This document shows positions 49,837 to 58,515 of a DNA stretch of 64,000 nucleotides, in pieces (the first letter of the stretch is position 1; every line of letters starts with the position of its first letter). The notes under the pieces were generated by a model. It searched no databases. It saw only the letters and a program-made list of their open reading frames with translations, and was not told the DNA's origin. Origin of the DNA: Caldilineae bacterium (lineage in GTDB: Bacteria > Chloroflexota > Anaerolineae > JAAEKA01); the NCBI GenBank assembly GCA_020634555.1, contig JACKBK010000011.1, positions 1-64,000 on the forward strand, written 5' to 3'. A program made the translations under genes and the position numbers.

Positions 49837-50865
49837 TCAATCCGACGATGCGTAGACGTAAACCCATGTGCCGGGGTTGTTCCGGCTGGCGTAAACGTAG
49901 CGTGTGTCCGGGAATGGCAGTTGAGGCGTCGTCCAGTTGAACATCCACTGAGCGTCCTTGGGGCTGAGATTCACACAGCCGTGGCTGCTGGGATAGCCAA
50001 AGCGGTCATGCCAAAAGGCGCCATGGAGGCCAACGTCCTTGTTGAAATACATGATCCAGGGCACATCCTGCAGGTAGTAGTAGTCGCCCTTTTCGACCTC
50101 ACCGCCTTCCATCGCGCCGGTCTGCAGCTTGATCCAAACGCGGTTCAGCCCTTTGGGCGTGAAGAAGGGGGGCCGGCCGGTGGAAACCAGCGTAGCATAG
50201 ACCATGCGGTCGCCCTCGTAGGCCGACATCACCTGCTGCGCCAGATCCACAGCTACCCAACGATCTTCAGCCGAAACCTCGGCCGGCCGCGTCACGGGAT
50301 AGATCACGCGCACGTAAGAGCCATGCACGTAGCGGTCCTCGTCGATTTTGTACCACAGACTGTCATCGACCTTCACGGTTTCCAGGATATCGACCGTGTC
50401 GTATCGGTGCAGCGACGCCACCGGCGCGTTGGTCGCGCCGGCTGTGGGGCGCACGTTCAGCTCCGGAGCGATGACGTAGCCGATAGGATGTTGTGGCTGC
50501 TCCTCGATCTGAGATCCCTGAAACAGCGACGGAGGGCTGGACAATACATCGCTGGCCAGGACGTACTCCTGGTCGTCGATGCGGTACCAGAGTTGGTCGT
50601 CCTGTTCAACCTCTTCGTCGATGCTTACCCAGGAGTCGGGCGGAAGCAGCGTATCCACCGGAGTCTGGTTGGCCGGATCGCCAGGTGTTGCGTACACGGA
50701 CACCGGTTTGTCCCAGATCCTGACATAGCGAAACGGCAGCAAAGCCTCTTCTTTTACCGGATCAGCCTCTTGCGCCAGGGCGTGTCCCGGCAGCGTCGAA
50801 ACAAGAATCAACAGACTCAATCCGAGTGTAACCCAGAGCTTCGTTCGTCCAAGACGATGTGTCAT
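49837..50865 (-). CDS. L,D-transpeptidase (YkuD) with two SH3-like domains
   Basis: 342 residues. The signal peptide spans about 1-32. Two SH3-like segments follow (about 45-110 and 125-195; ELNVRPTAGATNAPVASLHR in the second). The YkuD domain (about 205-320) has RWVAVDLAQQVMSAYEGDRM, LVSTGRPPFFTPKG and the catalytic GYPSSHGCVNLSPKDAQWMF with an HGAFWHD upstream. It forms 3-3 cross-links in peptidoglycan or attaches proteins, outside the membrane. The Cys/His/Ser-His-Gly set is complete. Its 3' end faces the DUF2202 terminator. Confidence 0.93.
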   Translation of the reverse strand: MTHRLGRTKLWVTLGLSLLILVSTLPGHALAQEADPVKEEALLPFRYVRIWDKPVSVYATPGDPANQTPVDTLLPPDSWVSIDEEVEQDDQLWYRIDDQEYVLASDVLSSPPSLFQGSQIEEQPQHPIGYVIAPELNVRPTAGATNAPVASLHRYDTVDILETVKVDDSLWYKIDEDRYVHGSYVRVIYPVTRPAEVSAEDRWVAVDLAQQVMSAYEGDRMVYATLVSTGRPPFFTPKGLNRVWIKLQTGAMEGGEVEKGDYYYLQDVPWIMYFNKDVGLHGAFWHDRFGYPSSHGCVNLSPKDAQWMFNWTTPQLPFPDTRYVYASRNNPGTWVYVYASSD

Positions 50866-51009
50866 AGTTCATTCAAACCCTTAGTGGTCTATTAGCGAAT
50901 CGTTGCGAAACCTATCCATTCCAGTGGGTACGCCACCGATTATACTCAGTCAGAACAGTCTTACAAGAAGCATCTTACAGGATTAGCGATACTGGAGGCC
51001 TTTTGCCCC

Positions 51010-51038
51010 TTGTCAACAAACACTCGCCGCGGTATAAT
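51010..51038 (+). promoter_or_regulatory. Promoter of the DUF4203 gene, with a long leader
   Basis: TTGTCA (51010-51015), 17 nt, TATAAT (51033-51038). The expected leader is about 290 nt; it holds a weak AAAGAC...GTCTTTTCT hairpin (51067-51107) and a short SD-preceded frame. The rest of the gap (50866-51009) shows nothing else. Confidence 0.75.
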
Positions 51039-51231
51039 GAGGCCAGCGAACATAATTTTGCGAGCACAAAGACATGTCCCGCCGGTGCACCTACGCCGGA
51101 GTCTTTTCTCGTACAGCAGGCCAACGGTTGTCGGACAAAAGTTCCACACAGTTGCAAGCAAATACTCGCTATTTGTTCATTCCCGCCTTCATATTCCCGC
51201 CGGACATGCCGATTCTTTCGAGAGGAGGTGA

Positions 51232-51336
51232 TTGTTCTCTAACCATACTGTCGTTACCTCGCCCCAACGTGTTCCGGGTGACGAGCATTTTTCTCGTACA
51301 TTTTCACTTTATTCACATTTTGGAGGTTCCTTATGA
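51232..51336 (+). CDS. Possible 34-codon leader ORF
   Basis: A TTG at 51232 follows GAGGAGGTGA closely, and its frame runs 34 codons to a TGA that overlaps the DUF4203 start (ATGA, 51333-51336). The product would be basic and unremarkable. It could couple translation to the downstream gene, but the TTG start and tight spacing make it uncertain. Confidence 0.25.
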   Translation: MFSNHTVVTSPQRVPGDEHFSRTFSLYSHFGGSL

Positions 51337-51983
51337 CTACTGATGGGTTTCTTGCAATTGCATGCGCCGGCATGATCGGCATCCTGTTCGGCCTGGCGCT
51401 GACTTTTCTCGGCTATCGGATGTTCCTCATTCTGCTGCCAATCTGGGGATTCGTATTCGGATTGGTTTTCGGTGCGCAGGCGGTACAGTCTATCTTTGGC
51501 GACGCGTTCCTGGCAACCGTGACGAGCTGGGTGATCGGCTTCATCGCCGGCGCCTTCTTCGCTGTTCTGTCCTACCTGTTCTTCGCATTTGCGGTGGGTG
51601 TCATCGCATTTTCTCTGGGCTACAGTGTCATCGTTGCGATATGGTCCGCGCTGGGTTTGGACTTCGGCCTGATCGCATGGGTGCTTGCGGTCATTGCCGG
51701 CGTGGTGATGATTTTCCTGACGCTGCGCTTCCGGCTGGCGAAACTGGTAATCGAAATCGGCACAGCGGTTCTGGGAGCTGCCGCCGTCTTCACCTCCATC
51801 CTGCTTATGTTTGTTCCAGCGACTCGAGTGATGGAAGCTCCTCTGCAAGCGGCATTGGATCAGTCAGTGTTACTTCTACTGCTTTTCGTGGTGCTGGCAG
51901 TTCTCGGGTTTATCTACCAGTATCGCACGAACAAGATGTGGGAGGTTGAAGCCTACAACCGCTGGGAAGTTGTTGAGGCATAA
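51333..51983 (+). CDS. DUF4203-like multi-pass membrane protein
   Basis: 216 residues with six or seven hydrophobic helices. The pattern FGLALTFLGYRMFLILLPIW and FGLVFGAQAVQSIFGDAFLA resembles DUF4203/TM7SF3-type proteins; ALGLDFGLIAWVLAVIAGVV follows. The C-terminus is cytoplasmic and charged (YRTNKMWEVEAYNRWEVVEA). The function is unknown. GGAGG lies 6 nt before the ATG. It is monocistronic, with its own promoter and terminator. Confidence 0.75.
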   Translation: MTTDGFLAIACAGMIGILFGLALTFLGYRMFLILLPIWGFVFGLVFGAQAVQSIFGDAFLATVTSWVIGFIAGAFFAVLSYLFFAFAVGVIAFSLGYSVIVAIWSALGLDFGLIAWVLAVIAGVVMIFLTLRFRLAKLVIEIGTAVLGAAAVFTSILLMFVPATRVMEAPLQAALDQSVLLLLLFVVLAVLGFIYQYRTNKMWEVEAYNRWEVVEA

Positions 51984-52086
51984 CGCTTTGCACCGAATAC
52001 GATAAAGGCTTGTAGTCAGCGCTTTAGAGTCTTGCGCGGCGGCACACGCCAACTTCAAGCAACATCAACCAGTATCTGAGCATCAC

Positions 52087-52118
52087 AATGCCACCTCTGG
52101 CCGGCCAGAGGTGGCATT
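52087..52118 (+). terminator. Terminator of the DUF4203 gene
   Basis: A perfect 32-nt palindrome (AATGCCACCTCTGGCC and its complement), followed by TCGTTTTG. It lies about 100 nt after the stop, before the convergent argH. Confidence 0.85.
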
Positions 52119-52167
52119 TCGTTTTGTCCGCCGAATGGAGTTTCTTGTCTGAGCGCCGGTCTTGCGC

Positions 52168-53553
52168 TTACATCAAGTGAGTACGAAGTTCCTCGATCTG
52201 CTCCTGAACGGCTCTGCGTGACGGTCCGCCGTATACGTCTCGCCTTTCCACAGATTGCTCGAAATCAAATACGGCCGCGACGTCCTCGCCGAACTCAGAG
52301 CTGATCGCCTGAAATTCGGCCAGCGACAGCTCGCTTAGCGGCACGTCCAGTGATTCCGCGCGCTTCACCGCCCGTCCCACCAACTCGTGGCTCTGCCGGA
52401 AGGGCACACCGCGGCGCACCAGATACTCGGCCAGGTCGGTCGCCAGCAGTTCGTCGCCCAGCGCGGCCCGCATCCGCTGCGGGTTGATGGACAACGTCTG
52501 CACCACACCCGCCGTCACCGGCAGCGTGATCAGCAACGTGTCCACACTGTCGAACAACCGCTCCTTGTCCTCCTGCAGGTCCTTGTTGTAGGCAGCCGGC
52601 ATCCCCTTCAGGGTCGTCAGCAGCGCCATCAGATTGCCGGCCAGCCGTCCGCTCTTGCCGCGCACCAACTCCAGCGAGTCGGGATTGCGCTTCTGTGGCA
52701 TGATGCTGCTGCCTGTGCTAAACTGCTCGGCCACGCTGACGAAACCAAACTCGCGGCTGCTCCACAGGATCAGATCCTCGGCAAGCTGGCTGAGATGCAC
52801 GCCCAGCAGCGCAGCCCAGCTCAGGAACTCCACCACGTAGTCGCGGTCGCGCACCGCGTCGATGGAGTTGGGAATCGGTCCGTCGAAGCCCAGGTCGGCA
52901 GCCAGCGCATGCCGGTCCACCGCGAACGGATTGCCGGCCAGCGCCCCTGCGCCCAGAGGCGACAAGTTGGCGCGCCTGCGCAGGTCGGCCAGGCGCTCGC
53001 GGTCCCGCTGCCACGCCCACACATGGCTGAGCAACCACTGCGACCAACGCATCGGTTGCGCCAACTGCAAATGGGTGTAGCCGGGCATCAGCACGTCGAT
53101 CTCCGCCTCCGCCCGCGCCACCGCGACCGTGATCAGCCCGGCCAGCAGGCCGTCAAGCTCGTCGATTCGGTTGCGCAGCCACCAGCGCTGGTCCGTGGCG
53201 ATCTGGTCGTTGCGGCTGCGGCCGGTGTGTAGCTTGCCGGCCACCGGGCCGATCAGTTCACCCAGCCGTCGCTCGACCGCCGTGTGAATGTCCTCGTCGC
53301 CCGACGCGATCTGAAACACGCCGTCACGCCACTCCTGCGCCACCTGCTCCAGACCGGCCAGCAGCAGGTCGCTCTCCTCGGTGGTCAGGATTCCGGCGCG
53401 CGCCAAACCCTCGGCGTATGCCATGCTGCCGAAAATGTCCTCCAGCCAAAGGCGCTGGTCAAAAGGAAGCGAGTCGTTGAATTGGCGCAGCAGCGGGCTG
53501 GCAGCCTCGTCGAAGCGCCCGCCCCATAGAGTCTTGTTGTTTACGTCGGTCAT
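52168..53553 (-). CDS. argH: Argininosuccinate lyase
   Basis: 461 residues, the usual length. LWGGRFDEAASPLLRQFNDS at the N-terminus, DEDIHTAVERRLGELIG, HTGRSRNDQIATDQRWWLR, and the mobile catalytic loop GSSIMPQKRNPDSLELVRGK are all intact. It splits argininosuccinate to arginine and fumarate in the last step of arginine synthesis. It follows ybaK with a 2-nt gap, so the two form one transcript. No other arginine gene is nearby. Confidence 0.97.
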   Translation of the reverse strand: MTDVNNKTLWGGRFDEAASPLLRQFNDSLPFDQRLWLEDIFGSMAYAEGLARAGILTTEESDLLLAGLEQVAQEWRDGVFQIASGDEDIHTAVERRLGELIGPVAGKLHTGRSRNDQIATDQRWWLRNRIDELDGLLAGLITVAVARAEAEIDVLMPGYTHLQLAQPMRWSQWLLSHVWAWQRDRERLADLRRRANLSPLGAGALAGNPFAVDRHALAADLGFDGPIPNSIDAVRDRDYVVEFLSWAALLGVHLSQLAEDLILWSSREFGFVSVAEQFSTGSSIMPQKRNPDSLELVRGKSGRLAGNLMALLTTLKGMPAAYNKDLQEDKERLFDSVDTLLITLPVTAGVVQTLSINPQRMRAALGDELLATDLAEYLVRRGVPFRQSHELVGRAVKRAESLDVPLSELSLAEFQAISSEFGEDVAAVFDFEQSVERRDVYGGPSRRAVQEQIEELRTHLM

Positions 53554-53555
53554 CG

Positions 53556-54044
53556 TTATCTTGAGTATTGACTGATAGCGTCCGAGTGAGCCCCGGTTAC
53601 GCGCATGAAGTCCTTTGGCGCAAGTTGTACCTGCACGCCGCGCTCGCCGGCGCTCATCGCGATTTGATCGAACTGTTGGGCGCTGCTGTCGAGAAACACC
53701 TTGAACCCCTTGTTGACCAACGCCAGTACGCTGATGCCGCCCTTCTGCAAGCCGGTCAGACGCTCGGCATCCGCTTGCGTCGCCATGCGCACCTTCTTCA
53801 GACCGGCCGCTTTAGCCAGCGCTTTCAGATCCAACTCGGCCGGCGCCGGAATGACCGCCAGGATCGGCTTGCCGGCATCCGGCTGTGTGACCAGCGTCTT
53901 GAATACCTGAGCGGGCGGCAGGCCAACGGCTTCTGCCACCTCAACCGCGCTGACGGAGACGTCGGGGTCGTAGCGCAGCGCTGTGTAGGCGACTTTCTTG
54001 CCTTCCAGCAGGCGCATGGCAAGGGTTTTGTCGGAGGATGTCAT
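53556..54044 (-). CDS. ybaK: Cys-tRNA(Pro) deacylase (YbaK/EbsC family)
   Basis: 162 residues. The conserved Lys is K49 in PAQVFKTLVTQ; GLKKVRMATQADAERLTGLQ followed by KGGISVLALVNKGFKVFLD completes the INS-like domain. It hydrolyses Cys-tRNA(Pro) made by mistake by ProRS. It lies just upstream of argH. Its upstream region holds the MITE-like element (about 47 nt from the start). Confidence 0.93.
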   Translation of the reverse strand: MTSSDKTLAMRLLEGKKVAYTALRYDPDVSVSAVEVAEAVGLPPAQVFKTLVTQPDAGKPILAVIPAPAELDLKALAKAAGLKKVRMATQADAERLTGLQKGGISVLALVNKGFKVFLDSSAQQFDQIAMSAGERGVQVQLAPKDFMRVTGAHSDAISQYSR

Positions 54045-54090
54045 GCGATTTGTTCCGGTGAACGCGATGCCACTTTCTTGGAAAAAATCT

Positions 54091-54280
54091 GGTTCTAGCG
54101 GATTCTGTGGGTGTGCGACCGCCCGACCGTCAAACGGATCGGGCTACGACGTGAAAGGCCCTTCGGGCCTGCGGATTCCGTAGCCCAGCGGGCTTGCATC
54201 TCGTAGCCGGATGGCTTGTAGCCTCCGGCGGGCGCCCTTGGCAACGACAACTTCCTGCATCCACAGAATCCGCTAGAGCC
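54091..54280. mobile_element. MITE-like element, 190 bp, with 20-bp terminal inverted repeats
   Basis: The ends GGTTCTAGCGGATTCTGTGG (54091-54110) and 54261-54280 are inverted repeats with one mismatch. There is no transposase and no convincing ORF inside. A partial, inverted relative lies at 48731-48847. It is inserted between ybaK and the aldo/keto reductase. I cannot see an obvious target-site duplication. It could instead be a structured intergenic repeat of the REP/BIME type. Confidence 0.7.
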
Positions 54281-54305
54281 AGGAAAAATGGCATCGCGCC
54301 CGAGT

Positions 54306-55268
54306 CTATTCCCAGGCGCTGGCGGCATCCAGCGCTGCCATCTCCTCAGCGGTCAGACGCACGCCGCACGCGCCGAGGCTGTCGTTTAGCTGTTTCACCG
54401 AGTTGGCGCCGATGATGGGCGAGGTGATGACCGGCTGGCTAAGCTGCCAGGCCAGCGCCATCTGTGCGACTGTCTTGCCACGGGCCTGGCCGATCTTCTC
54501 CAGGGCCTCCAGACTTGTCCAACTGCGCTCGTTGTCGTAGCGCTTGCGGATGCCATCGGCGCGGGCGCTGGCGGGCCAGTCCTGGCCGCGGCGGTACTTG
54601 CCGGTGAGAAACCCCCCGGCCAGCGGGCTGTAGGGAATGACGCTAATGCCCTCTTCCTCGCACAGCCCCTTCAGCCCGCGCTCGAACTCAGCCCGATGCA
54701 CGAGGCTGTAATGCGGTTGAATCGAGTCGTAGCGAGCCAGGGCCAGCTTGTCGCTGGTCCACAGCGCCTTGGCCAGCCGCCAGGCCGGGTAGTTCGAGCA
54801 GCCGACATAACGTACCTTGCCCTGGCGCACCAGATCGTCCAGCGCCCGCATGGTCTCGTCAATGGGAGTCTGAGCGTCGTACCAGTGGGTCTGGTACAGG
54901 TCGATGTAGTCGGTGTCTAGCCGGCGCAGGCTGTCCTCCACCGCCGCCATGATGTGGCCACGGCTCAATCCCTCGCCGTTGGGACCATCCCACATACGGC
55001 CCCGTACCTTGGTGGCTAGCACGATCTGGCGGCGGTTGCCGCGCGCCTTCATCCAGCGGCCGATGATCTGTTCCGACACGCCGCCTGGGTTGCCTTCGAC
55101 CCAGCGCGAGTAGACATCAGCGGTGTCGATGAAGTTACCGCCGGCCTCCATGAAGGCATCCATGACCGTCCAGCCTTCTTCTTCACTGGCGGTCCAGCCC
55201 CACTGCATGGTGCCGAGACAGAGCTCGCTGACTTGGAGGCCGGTACGGCCAAGATTGCGGTATTCCAT
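54306..55268 (-). CDS. Aldo/keto reductase
   Basis: 320 residues. MEYRNLGRTGLQVSELCLGT at the N-terminus, the tetrad D and Y in FIDTADVYSRW, K in IVLATKVRGRM and H in YIDLYQTHWYD, and the NADPH-binding IIGANSVKQLNDSLGA at the C-terminus. It is an NADPH-dependent reductase of sugars or aldehydes; the substrate is unknown. It has no clear operon partner and is divergent from the KDPG aldolase operon. Confidence 0.93.
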   Translation of the reverse strand: MEYRNLGRTGLQVSELCLGTMQWGWTASEEEGWTVMDAFMEAGGNFIDTADVYSRWVEGNPGGVSEQIIGRWMKARGNRRQIVLATKVRGRMWDGPNGEGLSRGHIMAAVEDSLRRLDTDYIDLYQTHWYDAQTPIDETMRALDDLVRQGKVRYVGCSNYPAWRLAKALWTSDKLALARYDSIQPHYSLVHRAEFERGLKGLCEEEGISVIPYSPLAGGFLTGKYRRGQDWPASARADGIRKRYDNERSWTSLEALEKIGQARGKTVAQMALAWQLSQPVITSPIIGANSVKQLNDSLGACGVRLTAEEMAALDAASAWE

Positions 55269-55505
55269 GGGTTTCTCCGGGTTTAGATAGGCGTTTGCTG
55301 CTTCACGTGCACAGGGAAGCGGCCTGCATTCTGCAACGCGTGATGAGTTGGTTTCGAGCCAGCGCGACAGATCGAAAGACTGATAAGTGCCGGCTTACCC
55401 GGATTATACCCTGCACGCAGCATGTGGACTAACCGCCGCCACCGTTGGCCACGATTCTCAACCGTGCTGGCAGCAAGAGAAAACACAGTTGAGTTTGAAA
55501 TATTA
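55269..55505. other. Intergenic region between the aldo/keto reductase and eda
   Basis: No gene seen. It carries the upstream regions of the divergent genes; the short frame 55283-55525 on the minus strand crosses the eda promoter and has no recognisable content. Confidence 0.5.
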
Positions 55506-55556
55506 TTGACAGGGCACTGCGCCAATGATATACTGCTAACTGTAAACTGTTAACAA
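55506..55556 (+). promoter_or_regulatory. Consensus promoter and putative operator of the eda operon
   Basis: TTGACA (55506-55511), 17 nt, TATACT (55529-55534), a near-perfect sigma-70 match. Over the predicted start lies the imperfect dyad TAACTGTAAACTGTTA (55537-55552, 12 of 16 positions symmetrical), which could bind a sugar-responsive repressor. Confidence 0.8.
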
Positions 55557-55572
55557 TTTGAGCGAGGTAGCT

Positions 55573-56253
55573 ATGCCAAGATTCGCCCGACTCGATGTTC
55601 TTAACACGTTCGTTAGCACTAACCTGGTGCCGATCTTCTACAACGCCGACCCGGAGGTTGCCAAGAAGGTCGCCTGGTCGATCTCGACCGGCGGTTGCCG
55701 GCTCTTGGAGTTCACCAACCGCGGCGACTTCGCTCCTGAGATATTCAAGGAACTGTCGCTCTATTGCCAGCGCGAGTTGCCTGATCTTATCTTAGGCGCC
55801 GGCTCCATTCTGGACGCACCAACTGCTGCGCTCTATGTATCCTGCGGTGCCAATTTCATCGTCGGGCCATACATGAATCCAGAAGTTGCCCGCTATTGCA
55901 ACCGGCACAAGATCTCCTACAGCCCGGGCTGCGGCAGCGCCACCGAGATCGGCGACGCAGAGGAATTGGGCGTAGAGATCGTCAAGATGTTCCCCGGCGA
56001 TTCGGTAGGCGGGCCAGCGTTTATCAAGGCGATCCTCGGTCCGTGCCCGTGGACGCGCATCATGCCGACCGGCGGTGTGCGGGCAACCCGTGAAAATCTG
56101 ACCACCTGGTTCAAAGCCGGTGCCACCGCTGTCGGCATCGGAGGTGACCTGATCAGGAAAGAATATCTCGCCAGCGGCGACTTCGACGCACTGGCTGCCA
56201 GGACAGCGGAGACCATGGCGCTGGTACGCGAGATCAGAGGGAGCCTGTCATGA
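55573..56253 (+). CDS. eda: KDPG aldolase-family protein (2-keto-3-deoxy-6-phosphogluconate aldolase)
   Basis: 226 residues from the ATG at 55573, which GAGG precedes by 5 nt; a TTG five codons earlier is less likely. Class I aldolase features: LVPIFYN, E46 and R50 in LLEFTNRG, GAGSILDAPTAALYVSCGAN, and the Schiff-base K138 in VEIVKMFPGD. It splits KDPG or a related keto-deoxy sugar acid phosphate to pyruvate and an aldehyde. Its stop overlaps the next start (ATGA, 56250-56253). Relatives act on KDPG, KDPGal or non-phosphorylated forms, so the exact substrate is open. Confidence 0.92.
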   Translation: MPRFARLDVLNTFVSTNLVPIFYNADPEVAKKVAWSISTGGCRLLEFTNRGDFAPEIFKELSLYCQRELPDLILGAGSILDAPTAALYVSCGANFIVGPYMNPEVARYCNRHKISYSPGCGSATEIGDAEELGVEIVKMFPGDSVGGPAFIKAILGPCPWTRIMPTGGVRATRENLTTWFKAGATAVGIGGDLIRKEYLASGDFDALAARTAETMALVREIRGSLS

Positions 56254-57035
56254 GCAAACTCGCCTTGCAGATCAAGGAACTTCAGGTAGAGCCGGGCAGC
56301 CTGGCAATCTTCTGGCTGGCCCAGGCAGGGTTCGTTTACAAAACATCCAGCGGCACGACAGTGTATGTCGATGCCTATCTCAGCGATTGTGTCCATCGCT
56401 TGCTGGGCGATATCGAGTATGGATTCAAGCGCATCATGCCGGCGCCGCTCGACCCCGAAGAAGTCGAAGCCGACCTTGTGGTTTGCACGCACTCGCACGC
56501 CGACCACTTCGACTACGACGCAATCCCGGTACTCGCCCACAATCCAGGCATCCACTTCGTCGCAGCGCCAGACTGCCGGGCCGAGTTTGAGAAGCTAGGC
56601 GTGAGCGAGGATCGCTACACCATCATCCACGAAGGCGAAACGCTGACCTATGGCGATGTGCGCCTGACCGGCACCTTCGCCGATCACGGCGATCTGGCTC
56701 CCGAGGCGCTGGGAGTGCTGATTCAGGTGGGCGACATCACCGTCTGGCAGGTGGCCGACACGGCATACCGGCCGGAGATGTGGCAAGAAATCTTTGCGGC
56801 GGACATCGATGTAATCATCCCTCCGATCAACGGCGCGTACGGTAATCTGGACGGGATCGAGGCAGCGAAACTGGCGCACGACGCACACGCCAAGGTGGCG
56901 ATTCCGTGCCACTTCTGGATGTTTGCCGAGCACAACGGCAATCCCGCCCAGTTTCTCGATGCCTGCGCAGCGTATGCGCCCGAAGTCCGACCACACCTGA
57001 TGTCCCAGGGCGAACTGCTGGTATACAAGAAATAG
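56250..57035 (+). CDS. Metallo-beta-lactamase-fold hydrolase, UlaG-like
   Basis: 261 residues. Zn site: HSHADHFD in LVVCTHSHADHFDYDA, with later His/Asp in TFADHGDLAP, VWQVADTAYRP and IPCHFWMFAEHNGNP. This resembles L-ascorbate-6-phosphate lactonase UlaG and related sugar-lactone hydrolases. Translationally coupled to eda, it may open a lactone in the same sugar-acid pathway. UlaG proteins are about 350 residues, so this is a shorter relative and the substrate is uncertain. Confidence 0.82.
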   Translation: MSKLALQIKELQVEPGSLAIFWLAQAGFVYKTSSGTTVYVDAYLSDCVHRLLGDIEYGFKRIMPAPLDPEEVEADLVVCTHSHADHFDYDAIPVLAHNPGIHFVAAPDCRAEFEKLGVSEDRYTIIHEGETLTYGDVRLTGTFADHGDLAPEALGVLIQVGDITVWQVADTAYRPEMWQEIFAADIDVIIPPINGAYGNLDGIEAAKLAHDAHAKVAIPCHFWMFAEHNGNPAQFLDACAAYAPEVRPHLMSQGELLVYKK

Positions 57036-57061
57036 CGGGCGAATAGTGCCCGCTATTTCTT
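57027..57061. terminator. Bidirectional terminator between the convergent catabolic operons
   Basis: Perfect 14-bp stem (57027-57040 with 57048-57061), T-rich arm on each strand. The UlaG-like stop codon lies inside the stem. Confidence 0.85.
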
Positions 57062-57087
57062 ATCTCGACAGTTCGATCTTCTTCGCT

Positions 57088-58497
57088 CTACTGCAACATG
57101 CTGTCGCCGCCATAGGCGTCATAGATGCGGTTCATGGCTGCTGCGACGGTTGGTGTACGCCCGGTGAACGCCAGGCCAAGGGCCAGCAGGCCAAGCAAGG
57201 AATCTTCGGGGGTGGGACAAACGCGATAGGGAACGCCGAAACGATCGACGATCAGGTCGCGCAGCAACTCGACCTTCTGGGCCAGGCCGCCGGAGAAGAC
57301 CAGATTGCGCCACGGTGACGCGCCGTCCGGACCACCCGGATGAAGCCGCTGCGCCGAAGCGTAATAGTTGTCGACCATGTTCTGAAACGCAGCGCGGAAG
57401 ACGTGTCCGACGGTCATCTCCTCCTCACGCATATTCGTGAATTCGCCGCGGTCCCCGCAGGACGATGTGAAAAAGGCCAGGTTGGCGTGCATCTGTGGAG
57501 GATCTACGTTGCGCGCCATCTGCGTGATGTAGTCCCACGGCTCCGGCACGACCACTCCTTGGCCTGTTGCCAGCTCTGACAGCAGCTTGACCAGCGCGTT
57601 CAGCGCGCGGCCGGCCGGAATGTGGGTGATGCCGGCCAGAAAACGGCCATCGAAGAACGGTCGGCTCTGGTAGTCTCCAAACGCGAGAGCTTCTTGGAGG
57701 GTGCTGACCTGCGAGCCGGTCGAGATGTTCAGCGAGAGTTCCCCGTTTCGCAGCAGCGCGCCTGTCAGGGCACACTGATAATCACCTACCGGCGTAAAAC
57801 AGGGAATCGACCGCCCGCCGGCCCGCAACAAGCCAACCACCTCGCCCTGGGACCGCATCCGCGGCCAGCGCAGGCTCCCCAGACCGAGCTTGTGGATGAC
57901 CGGGTCGTGCCAGGCCATCGTTTCCAGGTTGAGCGCGCCGTGGGCCGCGGCGTTGGTTGCTTCGATCCCCGGCGTCGTCTCGCAGAGATTGCTCAGCACA
58001 AAATCGGGGAGCGAGGCCAGGACAAGGTCGGCGCCGGGCAGCCGGCCTTGCTCAGCCAGCCAGAAGAGGACGCCCAGCGGCTGGCCGGGCCGCACCTCGT
58101 TGCCAAGCTGGCGCACCTCGTCGCGGGTAAGCTGCCGAACGAGCACATCGAAGTAGGTTCCCTGGCCTGAAGGATGCGGCTCCAGCACGCGTTGATCTTG
58201 CCAGGTCGTCAGGTTCGAGCGCGGTTCTCCCAGTTCGGTGGTGAACACCAGGCCGTGCATCTGGCTGCACATCAGGATCGCTTCGCATTCCGGCGCGACC
58301 GGCAGGAGTTTGTCCAGCAGACGCCGCGTCGCCGCCAGAACGTCGGATGGGCTAAACTCGCGCTGCTGCGGAGGCAGGCCCGGCAAGGCGTCGGGAAACG
58401 GGACGCGGTGAATATGCTCGATCGTCAGGCGCTCCGGATCCAGCACGGCACCCTTGATGAACGACGTGCCGAGATCAACGCCGATAAACGACGCCAT
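57088..58497 (-). CDS. FGGY-family carbohydrate kinase (sedoheptulokinase-like)
   Basis: 469 residues. GVDLGTSFIKGAVLDP (6-21), CSQMHGLVFTT, NLTTWQDQR, and PVGDYQCALTGALLRNGELS with the catalytic Asp; LNISTGSQVSTLQ and the C-terminal ATP-site NLVFSGGLAQKVELLRDLIV follow. FGGY kinases phosphorylate ketoses, polyols or sugar acids. The N-x-STGSQ pattern and length recall sedoheptulokinases, but that is tentative. It is the last gene of the leftward catabolic set, 18 nt after the hydroxyacid dehydrogenase gene. Confidence 0.9.
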   Translation of the reverse strand: MASFIGVDLGTSFIKGAVLDPERLTIEHIHRVPFPDALPGLPPQQREFSPSDVLAATRRLLDKLLPVAPECEAILMCSQMHGLVFTTELGEPRSNLTTWQDQRVLEPHPSGQGTYFDVLVRQLTRDEVRQLGNEVRPGQPLGVLFWLAEQGRLPGADLVLASLPDFVLSNLCETTPGIEATNAAAHGALNLETMAWHDPVIHKLGLGSLRWPRMRSQGEVVGLLRAGGRSIPCFTPVGDYQCALTGALLRNGELSLNISTGSQVSTLQEALAFGDYQSRPFFDGRFLAGITHIPAGRALNALVKLLSELATGQGVVVPEPWDYITQMARNVDPPQMHANLAFFTSSCGDRGEFTNMREEEMTVGHVFRAAFQNMVDNYYASAQRLHPGGPDGASPWRNLVFSGGLAQKVELLRDLIVDRFGVPYRVCPTPEDSLLGLLALGLAFTGRTPTVAAAMNRIYDAYGGDSMLQ

Positions 58498-58515
58498 GGT
58501 CGGGTTCTCCTGCCG

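Noticed and set aside
51003..51343. Three overlapping small plus-strand frames upstream of the DUF4203 gene
   Set aside because: They cross the promoter at 51010-51038, lack SD sites and have no conserved features; only the SD-led frame at 51232 was kept, with low confidence.
54095..54328. 77-codon minus-strand frame across the MITE-like element
   Set aside because: It reads through both inverted ends and has no protein-like composition.
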